From the NCBI GenBank assembly GCA_002360325.1, contig DEQG01000018.1, positions 1,817 through 11,840 on the forward strand: a stretch of 10,024 nucleotides of DNA. The letters are read 5' to 3'. Numbering within the stretch: position 1 is the stretch's first letter; each line of letters opens with the position of its first letter. The position numbers and the translations under genes were made by a program. The notes beneath the pieces are model-generated. The model saw only the letters and a list, made by a program, of their open reading frames with translations. It was not told where the DNA came from and ran no database searches. This document shows positions 1-7,345 of the stretch, in pieces. Origin of the DNA: Salinicoccus sp. UBA3372 (GTDB taxonomy: Bacteria > Bacillota > Bacilli > Staphylococcales > Salinicoccaceae).

Positions 1-672
1 GAATCAGTTGAAGATCAGGATGGTGATGACTCAGAAGAACTGGATGAGGATGAAATCACTTATTCTTATCTGGAAGACTACGGCACAGGCATCATGGTTC
101 ACAGCAACAGTGCAGAGCTTCTTAACCTGACGCTTTCAGTAGAGGTGCTTTCACCTTCAGCTTTAATTGAAGAGCCTCATGATCTTTATGATATTGAAAT
201 CTTGGATGAAGATGGAAATGAATATGATTTGAGCAATCCTGTAACAGTTTCCATCCCTGCTGATGGCAGTGTTGCAAATGTATACCATCTTGGTGAAAAT
301 GGAGAGACTGTTGAAAGTGTTCCTTACTCCGTAGAGGATGGTTATGTAGTATTTGAAGTATCTGACTTCAGCCAGTATGCGGTAGCTTATAATGAAGGTG
401 CTGGAGCAGGAAGTGAAGATGATGGTACTTCAGCAGTGAGCGAAGACTCAGGTGATGATACTGCAGAAGGACAGGTTGATGCAGCTGATGGAGACGGAGC
501 CGTGACACCGGTTGATCAGGATGCCGGTGATGGTAATGAAGTTTCAGGAGACGAAGCTGAAGAATTACCAGATACGGGTGTGGCTGAAAATGGCCTGTTA
601 TACAGCATTGCGACTTTACTCGGTGCACTTGGTCTCGGTTCACTTGTATTCTCAAGACGACGCAGGAATTAA
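1..672 (+). CDS. LPXTG cell-wall-anchored acidic surface protein, 3' part only
   Basis: The reading frame is open from the first base, so the N-terminus and signal peptide lie outside the window; 223 residues are visible. The C-terminus is a complete sortase sorting signal: LPDTG (bases 565-579), a hydrophobic stretch of about 19 residues, then RRRR and a final Asn. Sortase A would be expected to cleave between Thr and Gly and join the protein to peptidoglycan. Before the signal come an acidic start, a probable beta-sandwich module of about 95 residues ending DFSQYAVAY (similar modules are common in Gram-positive surface proteins), and a flexible Asp/Glu/Gly/Ser/Ala linker at about 398-564. 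No Lys or Arg occurs before the RRRR tail, while about 56 residues are Asp or Glu. An internal ATG at 94 is not needed as a start. Ligand and role are unknown. The anchoring is near certain; the function is not. Confidence 0.9.
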   Translation, partial: ESVEDQDGDDSEELDEDEITYSYLEDYGTGIMVHSNSAELLNLTLSVEVLSPSALIEEPHDLYDIEILDEDGNEYDLSNPVTVSIPADGSVANVYHLGENGETVESVPYSVEDGYVVFEVSDFSQYAVAYNEGAGAGSEDDGTSAVSEDSGDDTAEGQVDAADGDGAVTPVDQDAGDGNEVSGDEAEELPDTGVAENGLLYSIATLLGALGLGSLVFSRRRRN

Positions 673-701
673 GAGGATATTTCAATAGATGAAATGATTT
701 C

Positions 702-756
702 ATGCAGGGGAGAGTGTCTTTATTTTCAAAGGGCGCTTCTCCTGCATTTTTTATGG
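702..756 (+). terminator. Intrinsic terminator of the LPXTG gene
   Basis: A hairpin begins 30 bases after the stop codon. The left arm begins ATGCAGG (702-708) and the right arm ends CTTCTCCTGCAT (735-746), with a few G-U pairs or a bulge in the upper stem. It is followed by a run of T (746-752). It separates the surface-protein gene from the str operon. Confidence 0.8.
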
Positions 757-833
757 TAAAACCCTTGTACCATGCGGTTAATCTTGTTATCATTGTTACT
801 TGAGGCAATTAAGGGATTAATACTCAAAAATAC

Positions 834-863
834 TTGACAATAGCATTTTCCAAGTGCTATTAT
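834..863 (+). promoter_or_regulatory. Sigma-A promoter of the str operon
   Basis: A perfect -35 box TTGACA (834-839) is followed, 18 bp on, by TATTAT (858-863). The TG at 855-856 makes this an extended -10 element (TGC TATTAT). Transcription would start near 870 and give a leader of about 150 nt before rpsL. A second -10-like TATAAT lies at 878-883 but has no convincing -35 box. A strong promoter fits the heavily expressed genes downstream. The call is by consensus only. Confidence 0.75.
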
Positions 864-869
864 TGTTAA

Positions 870-1021
870 GGTTACTCTATAATGGGTAATTTACCTCTTA
901 GAGAGCAATTTAGATGCGAAATTGTAAGAATTTATTCTTACAGATTTTTTATAATCTAAAAATGAACCACCTGGATGTGTGGTATTACAAAATCTTGATA
1001 AAGGGAGGAGGACTATTTAAA
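870..1021 (+). promoter_or_regulatory. Structured 5' leader of the rpsL operon
   Basis: This untranslated stretch contains several inverted repeats: GTAAGAAT/ATTCTTAC (924-931 with 934-941), TTTAGAT/ATCTAAA (909-915 with 954-960), AGATT/AATCT (942-946 with 953-957) and ACCAC/GTGGT (966-970 with 979-983). The second and third pairings compete for the same bases. The first hairpin is followed closely by six T (945-950), which is terminator-like but very AT-rich. It does not match a T-box or any riboswitch I know. A regulatory role is inferred from the repeats alone. The rpsL ribosome binding site GGGAGGAGG is at 1003-1011. Confidence 0.4.
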
Positions 1022-1441
1022 ATGCCAACTATTAATCAGTTAATCAGAAAGCCGCGTAAGTCTAAAAGCCAAAGCACAGACTCACCAGCACTGAACAGAG
1101 GTTTCAACAGTCTTAAAAAGCGCGTGACGAAAGAATCTGCGCCTCATAAACGTGGTGTTTGTACTCGTGTAGGTACAATGACTCCGAAGAAACCAAACTC
1201 AGCGCTGCGTAAATATGCTCGTGTGAGACTTTCCAACAACATCGAAGTTAACGCTTATATCCCTGGTATCGGCCATAACCTACAGGAACACAGTGTTGTT
1301 CTTATCCGTGGCGGACGTGTTAAAGACTTACCGGGTGTACGTTACCATGTTGTACGTGGTGCACTTGATACTTCAGGTGTTGACGGACGTATGCAGGGCC
1401 GTTCACTATATGGAGCTAAGAAACCTAAAGCTAAAAAATAA
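1022..1441 (+). CDS. rpsL: 30S ribosomal protein S12
   Basis: S12 sits at the decoding centre of the 30S subunit and helps control tRNA selection accuracy. The 139-residue product begins [10 protein letters not shown], carries the lengthened N-terminal segment typical of Firmicutes S12, and contains the universal [11 protein letters not shown] and [13 protein letters not shown] blocks. Lys56 and Lys101, the positions usually changed in streptomycin-resistant mutants, are both Lys. Asp102 is the residue methylthiolated in some bacteria. The start is the ATG at 1022, 10 bases after GGGAGGAGG; an upstream in-frame ATG at 914 would add 36 unrelated residues and has no ribosome binding site. It is the first gene of the str operon, with 76 bases before rpsG. 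Identification is certain by sequence. Confidence 0.98.
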   Translation: MPTINQLIRKPRKSKSQSTDSPALNRGFNSLKKRVTKESAPHKRGVCTRVGTMTPKKPNSALRKYARVRLSNNIEVNAYIPGIGHNLQEHSVVLIRGGRVKDLPGVRYHVVRGALDTSGVDGRMQGRSLYGAKKPKAKK

Positions 1442-1517
1442 ATAAAGTCACTGATTCTTTGTATATGAATTAAACTTTTGACGGATAAATGATAATATTT
1501 GAAGGGAGGATTACAAT

Positions 1518-1988
1518 ATGCCTCGTAAAGGTCCAGTTGCAAAAAGAGATGTGTTGCCAGATCCGATTCACAACTCAAAACTAATCACGAAGTTAATCAA
1601 CAAAATGATGGTTGACGGTAAGCGTGGTACTTCACAAAGTATCCTATACAGCGCATTCGATTTAGTGCAGGAACGTTCAGGTAGAGATGCTATGGAGGTT
1701 TTCGATGAAGCGATCGAGAACATCATGCCTGTACTTGAAGTCAAAGCACGTCGTGTTGGTGGTTCAAACTACCAGGTGCCTGTGGAAGTACGCCCAGAAC
1801 GCCGTACAACTTTAAGTCTCCGTTGGCTTGTGAACTACGCTCGTCTGCGTGGGGAAAAAACAATGGTTGAGAGATTAGCGAACGAAATTCTTGACGCTGC
1901 AAACAACACCGGCGGTGCTGTTAAGAGACGTGAAGAAGTACACAAAATGGCAGAAGCTAACAGAGCATTTGCTCACTACCGCTGGTAG
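1518..1988 (+). CDS. rpsG: 30S ribosomal protein S7
   Basis: S7 starts assembly of the 30S head by binding the 3' domain of 16S rRNA, and it contacts tRNA near the E site. The 156-residue length is normal for the bacterial family. It begins [10 protein letters not shown] and contains the conserved [17 protein letters not shown] segment and the arginine-rich [13 protein letters not shown] segment; the C-terminus [15 protein letters not shown] is typical. The ribosome binding site GGGAGGA (1504-1510) lies 7 bases before the ATG. No promoter or terminator was found in the spacer after rpsL, so it should be co-transcribed. In E. coli S7 represses its own operon through the rpsL-rpsG spacer; I do not see that structure here. 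Confidence 0.98.
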   Translation: MPRKGPVAKRDVLPDPIHNSKLITKLINKMMVDGKRGTSQSILYSAFDLVQERSGRDAMEVFDEAIENIMPVLEVKARRVGGSNYQVPVEVRPERRTTLSLRWLVNYARLRGEKTMVERLANEILDAANNTGGAVKRREEVHKMAEANRAFAHYRW

Positions 1989-2046
1989 TGTCAGTGCCTG
2001 ATAGTAATAAATTTCAATCCATTTTTGGAAGGAGAAAAGAATACTC

Positions 2047-4128
2047 ATGGCAAGACCATTCTCGTTAGATAACACGCGTAACATCGGTATCATGGCTCAC
2101 ATCGATGCCGGTAAGACTACGACGACTGAACGTATTCTTTATTACACAGGACGTATCCACAAACTTGGTGAAACACACGAAGGTGCTTCACAGATGGACT
2201 GGATGGCGCAGGAACAGGAACGTGGTATCACAATCACTTCCGCTGCGACAACAGCTGAGTGGGACGGGCACCGTGTAAATATCATCGATACACCCGGACA
2301 CGTAGACTTCACTGTTGAAGTTGAACGTTCACTGCGTGTACTTGATAGTGCGGTTACAGTACTTGATGCACAGTCAGGTGTTGAACCACAGACAGAGACA
2401 GTATGGCGTCAAGCGACGACATACGGCGTTCCCAGACTCGTATTCGTAAACAAAATGGACAAAGTCGGTGCTGACTTCAAATACGCAGTAGGCACTGTGC
2501 AAGACCGTTTACAAGCGAATATTCACCCAATTCAACTCCCGATCGGTGCTGAAGACAATTTCTCAGGTATCATTGATCTTGTAGAAATGAAAGCATACAA
2601 CTACGGTAACGACATCGGAACTGAGATTGAAGAAATTGCAATTCCTGCAGAATATGAAGCTGAAGCGGCAGAAGCAAGAGAATCTCTTATCGAAGGTTTA
2701 GCCGACGTCAATGAAGACGTTATGGAAAAATACCTTGGGGGAGAAGAGTTCTCTGTAGAGGAACTCAAAGCAGCAATTCGCCAGGCGACTTGTGATGTTG
2801 AATTCTACCCTGCACTTTGCGGAACTGCATTCAAAAACAAAGGTGTTCAATTATTGCTTAACGCAGTAGTGGACTACCTGCCATCTCCATTAGACGTTAA
2901 ACCGATCGTCGGTCATAAAACGGATAATGAAGAAGAAGAATATATTGCAAAACCAGATGATTCTGAGCCGTTTGCAGCACTTGCGTTTAAAGTAATGACT
3001 GACCCTTACGTCGGTAAACTTACTTTCTTCCGAGTGTACTCAGGTACACTTGATGCTGGTTCTTATGTTCAGAACACTACTAAAGATAAACGTGAACGTG
3101 TCGGCCGTATCTTACAGATGCACGCTAACTCACGTGAAGAGATCTCTACTGTTTACTCAGGGGATATCGCAGCTGCAGTAGGTCTGAAAGACACTGGTAC
3201 AGGTGATACTCTTACACAGGAGAAACTTGACGTTATTCTTGAATCCATGGACTTCCCTGAGCCGGTCATCCACTTATCAGTTGAGCCTAAATCCAAGGCT
3301 GACCAGGATAAGATGACTACAGCTCTTGTGAAACTTCAGGAAGAAGACCCGACGTTCACTGCACGTACTGACAATGAAACCGGCCAGGTTATCATCGGCG
3401 GTATGGGTGAGCTTCATCTTGATGTACTTGTTGACCGCATGAAACGTGAATTCAAAGTTGAATGTAATGTTGGTGCGCCAATGGTATCTTACCGTGAAAC
3501 ATTCAAAACAGCGGCTAAAGTTCAAGGTAAATTCGCACGTCAGTCTGGTGGTCGCGGACAGTTCGGTGATGTTCATATTGAGTTCACACCTAACGAACAA
3601 GGCGCAGGCTTTGAGTTCGAAGACAACATCGTCGGCGGGGCGGTACCACGTGAATTCATTCCTTCGGTTGAAGCCGGAGTCAGAGATTCACTGGAAAACG
3701 GTGTACTTGCGGGCTACCCAATGGTAGACGTTAAAGCAAGACTGTTTGACGGTTCATACCACGATGTCGACTCATCTGAGATGGCCTTCAAAATTGCTGC
3801 ATCACTTGCACTGAAAGAAGCTGCAAAAGTGTGTGACCCGGTTATTTTAGAACCTATGATGAAGGTAGAAATCGTTATGCCTGAAGAATATATGGGTGAT
3901 ATCATGGGTGATGTAACAAGCCGTCGTGGACGTGTTGAAGGTATGGACGCACGCGGTAACGCACAAGTCGTTAATGCATTCGTTCCACTTTCAGAAATGT
4001 TCGGCTATGCGACAGCATTACGTTCAAACACTCAGGGCCGCGGAACTTACTCTATGGTCTTTGATCATTACGAAGAAGTACCAAAATCAGTTGCTGAAGA
4101 AATCATCAAGAAAAACACTGGTGAATAA
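2047..4128 (+). CDS. fusA: Translation elongation factor G
   Basis: EF-G is the GTPase that drives tRNA-mRNA translocation and, with the ribosome recycling factor, splits post-termination ribosomes. The 693 residues equal the S. aureus protein in length and follow it closely. The GTPase motifs are the P-loop [11 protein letters not shown] (17-27), the switch I segment RGITITSAA (59-67), DTPGH (81-85) and NKMD (135-138). The domain II block [15 protein letters not shown] and the domain IV block [14 protein letters not shown] are present. Positions linked to fusidic-acid resistance in S. aureus (Phe88, the PEP at about 404-406, the His-Leu-Asp segment near 457-461) have the susceptible residues as far as I can align them. 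The ribosome binding site AAGGAG is at 2029-2034. It belongs to the str operon. Confidence 0.98.
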   Translation: MARPFSLDNTRNIGIMAHIDAGKTTTTERILYYTGRIHKLGETHEGASQMDWMAQEQERGITITSAATTAEWDGHRVNIIDTPGHVDFTVEVERSLRVLDSAVTVLDAQSGVEPQTETVWRQATTYGVPRLVFVNKMDKVGADFKYAVGTVQDRLQANIHPIQLPIGAEDNFSGIIDLVEMKAYNYGNDIGTEIEEIAIPAEYEAEAAEARESLIEGLADVNEDVMEKYLGGEEFSVEELKAAIRQATCDVEFYPALCGTAFKNKGVQLLLNAVVDYLPSPLDVKPIVGHKTDNEEEEYIAKPDDSEPFAALAFKVMTDPYVGKLTFFRVYSGTLDAGSYVQNTTKDKRERVGRILQMHANSREEISTVYSGDIAAAVGLKDTGTGDTLTQEKLDVILESMDFPEPVIHLSVEPKSKADQDKMTTALVKLQEEDPTFTARTDNETGQVIIGGMGELHLDVLVDRMKREFKVECNVGAPMVSYRETFKTAAKVQGKFARQSGGRGQFGDVHIEFTPNEQGAGFEFEDNIVGGAVPREFIPSVEAGVRDSLENGVLAGYPMVDVKARLFDGSYHDVDSSEMAFKIAASLALKEAAKVCDPVILEPMMKVEIVMPEEYMGDIMGDVTSRRGRVEGMDARGNAQVVNAFVPLSEMFGYATALRSNTQGRGTYSMVFDHYEEVPKSVAEEIIKKNTGE

Positions 4129-4137
4129 TTTATAAAC

Positions 4138-4166
4138 TTGATTTTTGTATACGAATCGTATATAAG
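4138..4166 (+). promoter_or_regulatory. Probable tuf promoter containing a palindrome
   Basis: TTGATT (4138-4143) and TATAAG (4161-4166) are separated by 17 bp, a good spacing for sigma-A. The spacer and the start of the -10 box hold a perfect inverted repeat, TATACGA-A-TCGTATA (4148-4162). A separate tuf promoter would allow EF-Tu to exceed the rest of the operon, as is common in bacteria. This is consensus matching only. Confidence 0.5.
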
Positions 4167-4180
4167 TGATTTAGAAACAA

Positions 4181-4208
4181 CTTGGGAAAAGTTCATTCTT
4201 TTCCCAGG
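4181..4208 (+). other. Stable hairpin in the tuf leader
   Basis: TGGGAAAAG (4183-4191) and CTTTTCCCA (4198-4206) form a perfect 9-bp stem with a 6-base loop. A U-G and a C-G pair extend it to 11 bp. No T run follows, so it does not look like a normal intrinsic terminator. It could stabilise or process the tuf mRNA, or cap the fusA transcript. It lies about 50 bases before the tuf start codon. Confidence 0.6.
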
Positions 4209-4258
4209 AAATTATAAAAAATAAACTAATTTCTTTAAATAAGGAGATGTATTTTAAA

Positions 4259-5446
4259 ATGGCAAAAGAAAAATTCGACCGTTCGAAAACACATGCTAAC
4301 ATTGGTACGATTGGTCACGTCGACCACGGTAAAACTACTTTAACAGCTGCAATCGCAACTGTACTTGCTAAACATGGTGACACTACAGCTCAGTCATACG
4401 CTGAGATTGACAACGCACCAGAAGAAAAAGAGCGTGGTATTACAATCAACACGTCTCACATCGAGTACGAAACAGATACTCGTCACTATGCACACGTTGA
4501 CTGCCCAGGTCACGCGGACTACGTTAAGAACATGATCACTGGTGCAGCACAAATGGACGGAGCTATCCTTGTTGTATCTGCAGCAGACGGCCCAATGCCA
4601 CAAACTCGTGAGCACATCCTGCTTTCACGTAACGTTGGTGTTCCAGCACTAGTTGTATTCCTTAACAAAGTTGACCAGGTGGACGACGAAGAGCTGCTTG
4701 AATTGGTAGAAATGGAAGTTCGTGAACTTCTTTCTGAATATGACTTCCCTGGTGATGACATTCCAGTTATTGCTGGTTCTGCACTTAAAGCTCTTGAAGG
4801 TGATGCAGACATGGAACAAAGAATTCTTGATCTTATGCAAGCGGTAGATGACTTCATCCCTACTCCAGAGCGTGACTCTGACAAGCCATTCATGATGCCG
4901 GTTGAGGACGTATTCACAATCACTGGCCGTGGTACTGTTGCAACAGGCCGTGTTGACCGTGGTCAAATCAAAGTCGGTGATGAAGTTGAAATCATCGGAC
5001 TTGCTGAAGAATCAAACAAAACAACTATCACTGGTGTAGAAATGTTCCGTAAGCTTCTTGACTATGCTGAAGCTGGTGACAACATTGGTGCTTTACTACG
5101 TGGTGTATCCCGTGAAGACATCCAGCGTGGACAAGTACTTGCAGCACCTGGTTCAATCACACCACACACAAACTTCAAAGCTGAAGTTTATGTTCTTTCA
5201 AAAGAAGAGGGTGGACGTCACACTCCATTCTTCACTAACTACCGCCCACAGTTCTACTTCCGTACTACGGACGTAACTGGTGTAGTTAACCTTCCAGAAG
5301 GAACTGAAATGGTTATGCCTGGAGACAACGTTGAAATTGATGTTGAACTTATTTCTCCAATCGCGATTGAAGACGGCACTCGTTTCTCAATCCGTGAAGG
5401 TGGACGTACTGTAGGTTCAGGCGTTGTTACTGAAATCAAAAAATAA
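4259..5446 (+). CDS. tuf: Translation elongation factor Tu
   Basis: EF-Tu is the GTPase that brings aminoacyl-tRNA to the ribosomal A site. The product has 395 residues, about the usual length. It shows the P-loop GHVDHGKTT, the switch I segment [15 protein letters not shown] with its catalytic His, NKVDQ, and the beta-barrel domain blocks [13 protein letters not shown] and [17 protein letters not shown]. The chosen start is the ATG at 4259. An in-frame ATG at 4247 directly abuts the AAGGAG at 4241-4246, so it cannot use that site; from 4259 the spacing is 12 bases and the protein starts [10 protein letters not shown] as expected. It is the last gene of the operon, and the codon choice is typical of very high expression. 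No S10-operon gene follows, unlike Bacillus. Confidence 0.98.
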   Translation: MAKEKFDRSKTHANIGTIGHVDHGKTTLTAAIATVLAKHGDTTAQSYAEIDNAPEEKERGITINTSHIEYETDTRHYAHVDCPGHADYVKNMITGAAQMDGAILVVSAADGPMPQTREHILLSRNVGVPALVVFLNKVDQVDDEELLELVEMEVRELLSEYDFPGDDIPVIAGSALKALEGDADMEQRILDLMQAVDDFIPTPERDSDKPFMMPVEDVFTITGRGTVATGRVDRGQIKVGDEVEIIGLAEESNKTTITGVEMFRKLLDYAEAGDNIGALLRGVSREDIQRGQVLAAPGSITPHTNFKAEVYVLSKEEGGRHTPFFTNYRPQFYFRTTDVTGVVNLPEGTEMVMPGDNVEIDVELISPIAIEDGTRFSIREGGRTVGSGVVTEIKK

Positions 5447-5464
5447 TCTCTGATTATATATTTG

Positions 5465-5500
5465 AAGCACAAAATTCCTTTGGGGTTTTGTGCTTTTTTT
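5465..5500 (+). terminator. Intrinsic terminator of the str operon
   Basis: AAGCACAAAA (5465-5474) pairs perfectly with TTTTGTGCTT (5486-5495); the loop is 11 bases and partly self-complementary. Five more T follow, then ATTTTT. It lies 18 bases after the tuf stop codon and isolates the translation operon from graR. Confidence 0.92.
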
Positions 5501-5571
5501 ATTTTTCTAAGTGTATTATATGACGTATACTGTTTATAAATGAAATACCTTTAACTGGGAGGTGTATGACA

Positions 5572-6246
5572 GTGGATTTACTTATCATTGAAGATGATGA
5601 AGTGCTGATCGATGAATTGATTACCCGCTTTAATGAGTGGGACGTGAATGCATATGGGATTAGTGATTTTTCAGATGTGATGAGCGACTTTATAAAGATA
5701 GAGCCGTCACTTGTCATCATAGATATCACGCTCCCTAAATATGATGGTTTTCACTGGTGCCGTATGATCAGAAATATTTCCCGCGTGCCGATAATATTTT
5801 TATCTTCGAGGGACCACCCGACGGATATGGTCATGAGCATGCAGATGGGTGCCGATGATTATGTCCAGAAGCCTTTCAATTTTGAAGTGCTGAATGCCAA
5901 GGTGCAGGCACTGCTAAGACGTACATATGAATATCAGGATAAAGTACTCGATGTTTTCAAGTTCAGAAATGCGGTCTTTGATTTTAAGAAGCTGATGATC
6001 ACAGTGGATGAGGATACTGTTGAACTCACGAAAAATGAGTCATATATTCTTTCCATATTATCACAGAGTTCGGGGGATACAGTATCAAGGACGGAGATTA
6101 TTGAAGCCTTGTGGGATGATTCGAAATTTATCAGTGATAATACATTAACCGTCAATATTAATCGGTTACGAAAAAAGCTGGAAAATATCGGGCTGAACGA
6201 AGCAATCCAGACTAAGACGGGTATCGGTTATATTCTAAAGGAGTAG
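5572..6246 (+). CDS. graR: GraR/BceR-type response regulator (OmpR family)
   Basis: This is a cytoplasmic DNA-binding regulator that, in its family, switches on resistance to cationic antimicrobial peptides. The receiver domain (about 1-115) has the acidic pair Glu7-Asp8/Asp9, the phospho-acceptor Asp51 in IIDITLPKYDG, Ser78/Ser79 and Lys100 in QKPF. The winged-helix domain (about 125-222) ends with SDNTLTVNINRLRKKL and a TKTGIGYI wing. From the GTG at 5572 it has 224 residues, the length of S. aureus GraR, and the first residues align exactly. GGGAGG (5557-5562) is then 9 bases away. An ATG at 5566 would add Met-Thr but leaves only 3 bases of spacing. A promoter must lie in the 70 bases after the tuf terminator, but only a weak TATACT (5526-5531) is visible. 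Its stop codon is 6 bases before graS. BraR/BceR naming is the alternative. Confidence 0.9.
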   Translation: MDLLIIEDDEVLIDELITRFNEWDVNAYGISDFSDVMSDFIKIEPSLVIIDITLPKYDGFHWCRMIRNISRVPIIFLSSRDHPTDMVMSMQMGADDYVQKPFNFEVLNAKVQALLRRTYEYQDKVLDVFKFRNAVFDFKKLMITVDEDTVELTKNESYILSILSQSSGDTVSRTEIIEALWDDSKFISDNTLTVNINRLRKKLENIGLNEAIQTKTGIGYILKE

Positions 6247-6252
6247 TGGGAG

Positions 6253-7245
6253 ATGTACTGGAAAGAGAACGTGCCGATTATTTTATTATTCTTTCTCTTT
6301 AATATTTCCATATTATTGATTGGTTTATTAGATAACGGCATACCCAATATATCTGTAATTTATATATTTTTCTTCAATCTTATAATTTTCACCGTATATA
6401 TTATTTGGGATTATGTACGTAAAAGAAAGTTCTGCAAGGAGTTCGAAAACCTTGAGACTTTGAACGATGTGGTGGGCATGACGAACGGCAATACACCGAG
6501 GCAGCGTGATATTTATGAAAAACTGGATGAACTGAGAATGACCCATCAGCGGAAACTGGACGAGGAATCCTTGAAAACAAAGGAAAACCTGGATGAACTC
6601 ACGCGTTTTATCCATGATATGAAAATGCCGATGACGACGATGAAATTAATGCTGGATGATTTATCGGACGAAGAAGGCAGCAAGCTGCTGAGTGAGTGGA
6701 CACGGCTGAACGGTATGCTGAATGAAGTCCTGTATTTAAAGAGACTGCCGAATATAAAAAATGATTTATATATAGAATCAATCGATTTGAATACCCTCTT
6801 GAATAATTCAATCCGGAAGTTAAGGGAGGTATGCATCCAAAAAAACATCGGCTTTGATATCGATGTGCAAGAAAATATGGTATATACAGACATGAAATGG
6901 TGCCAGTTCATCATTGATCAGCTGATTACAAACGGTGTAAAATACTCGGAAAATAATGATATTGTCATCTGCAGCAGTACAGTGGATGGTTTTACAAGAC
7001 TTACAATTACGGATTACGGAAGAGGTATAGAAAAACGTGATCTGGAAAGAATATTTGAAGCCGGATTTACATCAACGGAAAACCATGATGATGAACAGGC
7101 AACAGGGATGGGGCTTTATATCGCAAAGAATGTCGCGGAAACATTAAATATCAAACTAACTGCAGCATCCTCTTACGGAGAATATACAACGATGATACTT
7201 GAATTCAATAAGGAAAATAAATTCACTCATCTTACTGCAAAGTGA
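6253..7245 (+). CDS. graS: GraS/BceS-type intramembrane-sensing histidine kinase
   Basis: This is the membrane sensor kinase partner of the regulator just upstream. It has 330 residues. Two membrane segments (about 8-26 and 35-53) are joined by a very short outer loop, DNGIPNIS (27-34); this is the intramembrane-sensing layout in which the partner ABC transporter is needed for signal detection. A coiled cytoplasmic linker follows (about 85-115). His121 in [13 protein letters not shown] is the phosphorylated histidine. The ATPase domain has the N-box Asn227 ([10 protein letters not shown]), DYGRG (254-258), the GFTST segment (271-275) and GMGLYIAKN (285-293). The ribosome binding site AAAGGAG (6237-6243) lies inside the end of graR, so translation may be coupled. 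The stop codon sits inside a terminator stem. The outer loop has fewer acidic residues than in S. aureus GraS. Confidence 0.9.
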   Translation: MYWKENVPIILLFFLFNISILLIGLLDNGIPNISVIYIFFFNLIIFTVYIIWDYVRKRKFCKEFENLETLNDVVGMTNGNTPRQRDIYEKLDELRMTHQRKLDEESLKTKENLDELTRFIHDMKMPMTTMKLMLDDLSDEEGSKLLSEWTRLNGMLNEVLYLKRLPNIKNDLYIESIDLNTLLNNSIRKLREVCIQKNIGFDIDVQENMVYTDMKWCQFIIDQLITNGVKYSENNDIVICSSTVDGFTRLTITDYGRGIEKRDLERIFEAGFTSTENHDDEQATGMGLYIAKNVAETLNIKLTAASSYGEYTTMILEFNKENKFTHLTAK

Positions 7246-7272
7246 CATTTTTGTCACTTTGCAGTGTTTTTT
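7234..7272 (+). terminator. Terminator of graRS overlapping the graS 3' end
   Basis: ACTGCAAAGTGACA (7234-7247) pairs perfectly with TGTCACTTTGCAGT (7252-7265) around a TTTT loop, then G and six T. The 14-bp stem includes the last codons and the TGA of graS (7243-7245). This separates the regulator-kinase transcript from the transporter transcript. The stem arms are symmetric, but the opposite strand has only weak T tracts nearby, so it is called for the + strand. Confidence 0.93.
7243..7256 (+). promoter_or_regulatory. Candidate Bce-type response-regulator box
   Basis: TGACA-TTTT-TGTCA is an inverted repeat with a 4-base centre. It matches the TNACA-N4-TGTNA pattern I recall for regulators of BceAB-type transporters. 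It also resembles the GraR motif ACAAATTTGT at 8 of 10 positions (7245-7254). It lies about 70 bp upstream of the likely vraF transcription start, a plausible activator position. Because it forms the top of the terminator stem, the symmetry may owe nothing to protein binding. Confidence 0.4.
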
Positions 7273-7290
7273 GTTCGCTGAATCAAACGA

Positions 7291-7315
7291 TGTCATTATA
7301 TTTTCAGGCTACAAT
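7291..7315 (+). promoter_or_regulatory. Probable vraFG promoter, weak -35
   Basis: A transcript must start between the terminator at 7272 and vraF. TACAAT (7310-7315) is a good -10 box, with TATATA next to it. No good -35 box is seen at 16-18 bp; TGTCAT (7291-7296) is too close at 13 bp. A weak -35 would fit a promoter that needs an activator such as the GraR-like regulator. Confidence 0.4.
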
Positions 7316-7345
7316 ATATACATGAGAAATTCAGGAGGGAAAATA

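Noticed and set aside
368..808. Open frame of 146 codons on the - strand over the LPXTG gene
   Set aside because: It is the His/Leu-rich antisense of the acidic repeat-like linker and crosses a terminator; no ribosome binding site or family match.
914..1021. In-frame extension of rpsL to an upstream ATG
   Set aside because: It would add 36 residues unlike any S12, lacks a ribosome binding site, and runs through the leader hairpins. The ATG at 1022 has a perfect site.
1478..1496. TTGACG and GATAAT before rpsG as a promoter
   Set aside because: The two boxes are only 7 bp apart, too close for sigma-A; no better -10 box lies at 16-18 bp.
3446..3727. Open frame of 93 codons within fusA in another + frame
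   Set aside because: It lies wholly inside the well-conserved fusA gene, and its product looks like a frame-shifted translation.
4519..4923. Long open frame of 134 codons on the - strand inside tuf
   Set aside because: It mirrors the strong codon bias of tuf, is rich in Ser/Thr from antisense reading, and has no family resemblance.
2047..5446. Antibiotic-resistance substitutions in fusA (fusidic acid), and in rpsL just upstream (streptomycin)
   Set aside because: The positions I could align (EF-G Phe88, PEP near 404-406, His457 region; S12 Lys56 and Lys101) carry the usual susceptible residues.
5521..5536. TGACG...TGTTTA upstream of graR as a second Bce-type box
   Set aside because: The spacing is 5 instead of 4 and the half-sites do not match each other well; not above chance in AT-rich DNA.
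7199..7345. In-frame extension of vraF to an ATG inside graS
   Set aside because: It would run through the terminator, and the extra residues do not resemble any VraF. The ATG at 7346 has a strong ribosome binding site.
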